DNA from: Comamonas sp. lk
GTDB taxonomy: Bacteria > Pseudomonadota > Gammaproteobacteria > Burkholderiales > Burkholderiaceae_C
Direction of reading: 5' to 3'
Assembly: GCA_945901215.1 (NCBI GenBank)
Contig: CAMDKE010000164.1
Location: 1 to 6,393, forward strand
Length of the DNA stretch: 6,393 nucleotides
Under the pieces are notes generated by a model, which was given only the letters and a program-made list of their open reading frames with translations, had not been told where the DNA came from and did no database searches. The position numbers and the translations under genes were made by a program. Within the stretch, counting starts at the first letter, position 1; each line of letters opens with the position of its first letter. Shown one piece after another: positions 6,275-6,393 of the stretch.

Positions 6275-6393
6275 ATGCCGCAACTTAGCACTACGCTGAT
6301 CCACCATACTTACGAGGCGCCAGCAGGTTTCGCGGCGCCGCAGCATGCGGTGCATAAGGCTTCGACCGTGTTTTTCCCTACTGTTGCCGCCAT
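6275..6393 (+). CDS. metC: Cystathionine beta-lyase-like PLP enzyme, 5' end only
   Basis: An ATG 16 bp after the phosphoribosyltransferase stop opens a frame that runs off the window end, giving 39 codons. The peptide includes TTLIHHTYEAPAGF followed by HAVHKASTVFFPTVAA, which matches the N-terminus of cystathionine beta-lyases of the Cys/Met-metabolism PLP family in betaproteobacteria. In that family a TxLIHHxYxPPxGF segment leads into the first active-site strand. The enzyme would cleave cystathionine to homocysteine, pyruvate and ammonia in methionine synthesis. A TGGA (6265-6268) lies 6 bases before the start and may be a weak ribosome binding site. The PLP lysine lies beyond the window, so a related family member such as cystathionine gamma-synthase or gamma-lyase cannot be excluded. 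The spacing suggests it belongs to the purA transcript. Confidence 0.75.
   Translation, partial: MPQLSTTLIHHTYEAPAGFAAPQHAVHKASTVFFPTVAA

Noticed and set aside
1..6393. Search for mobile elements, CRISPR repeats, tRNA or rRNA genes, phage genes or defence genes
   Set aside because: No transposase, terminal repeat, repeat-spacer pattern, RNA gene or foreign-looking gene was seen; the region is a syntenic housekeeping cluster.

Overview
This window looks like an ordinary chromosomal housekeeping segment of a betaproteobacterium, most likely in the Comamonadaceae (Rhodoferax/Polaromonas/Acidovorax-like). The evidence is the gene order hflX-hflK-hflC-hisZ-purA-phosphoribosyltransferase-metC-like, the wording of the HflK and HisZ proteins, and the GC-rich codon use. 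The family assignment is recognition from memory, not a search. All seven genes lie on the + strand, and coding sequence fills nearly the whole window.

Layout: 1-738 is the 3' part of hflX, a ribosome-associated GTPase. It is followed by hflK (778-2163) and hflC (2173-3075), the two SPFH/prohibitin-type membrane proteins that form the HflKC complex around the FtsH protease. The only sizeable gap, 3076-3169 (94 bp), holds a GC-rich hairpin ending in a T run (possible terminator) and then a TAAAAT hexamer among short CGGT/ACCG half-sites (possible promoter). Next come hisZ (3170-4318), the regulatory subunit of ATP phosphoribosyltransferase in histidine synthesis; purA (4331-5707), adenylosuccinate synthetase; a small phosphoribosyltransferase of unproved substrate (5734-6258); and the first 39 codons of a PLP-dependent cystathionine beta-lyase-like gene (6275 to the window end).

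Functionally there are two blocks. hflX-hflK-hflC concerns ribosome rescue and membrane proteostasis. hisZ-purA-phosphoribosyltransferase-metC concerns nucleotide and amino acid metabolism; the HisZ-HisG reaction and the phosphoribosyltransferase both use PRPP, and PurA makes the AMP precursor. Spacings inside each block are 9-39 bp, which suggests co-transcription; the 3076-3169 gap is the natural place for a break or an extra promoter.

I found no mobile element, CRISPR array, tRNA, rRNA, phage gene or clear sign of horizontal transfer. I do not see a previously undescribed system here; the findings are small and scored accordingly.
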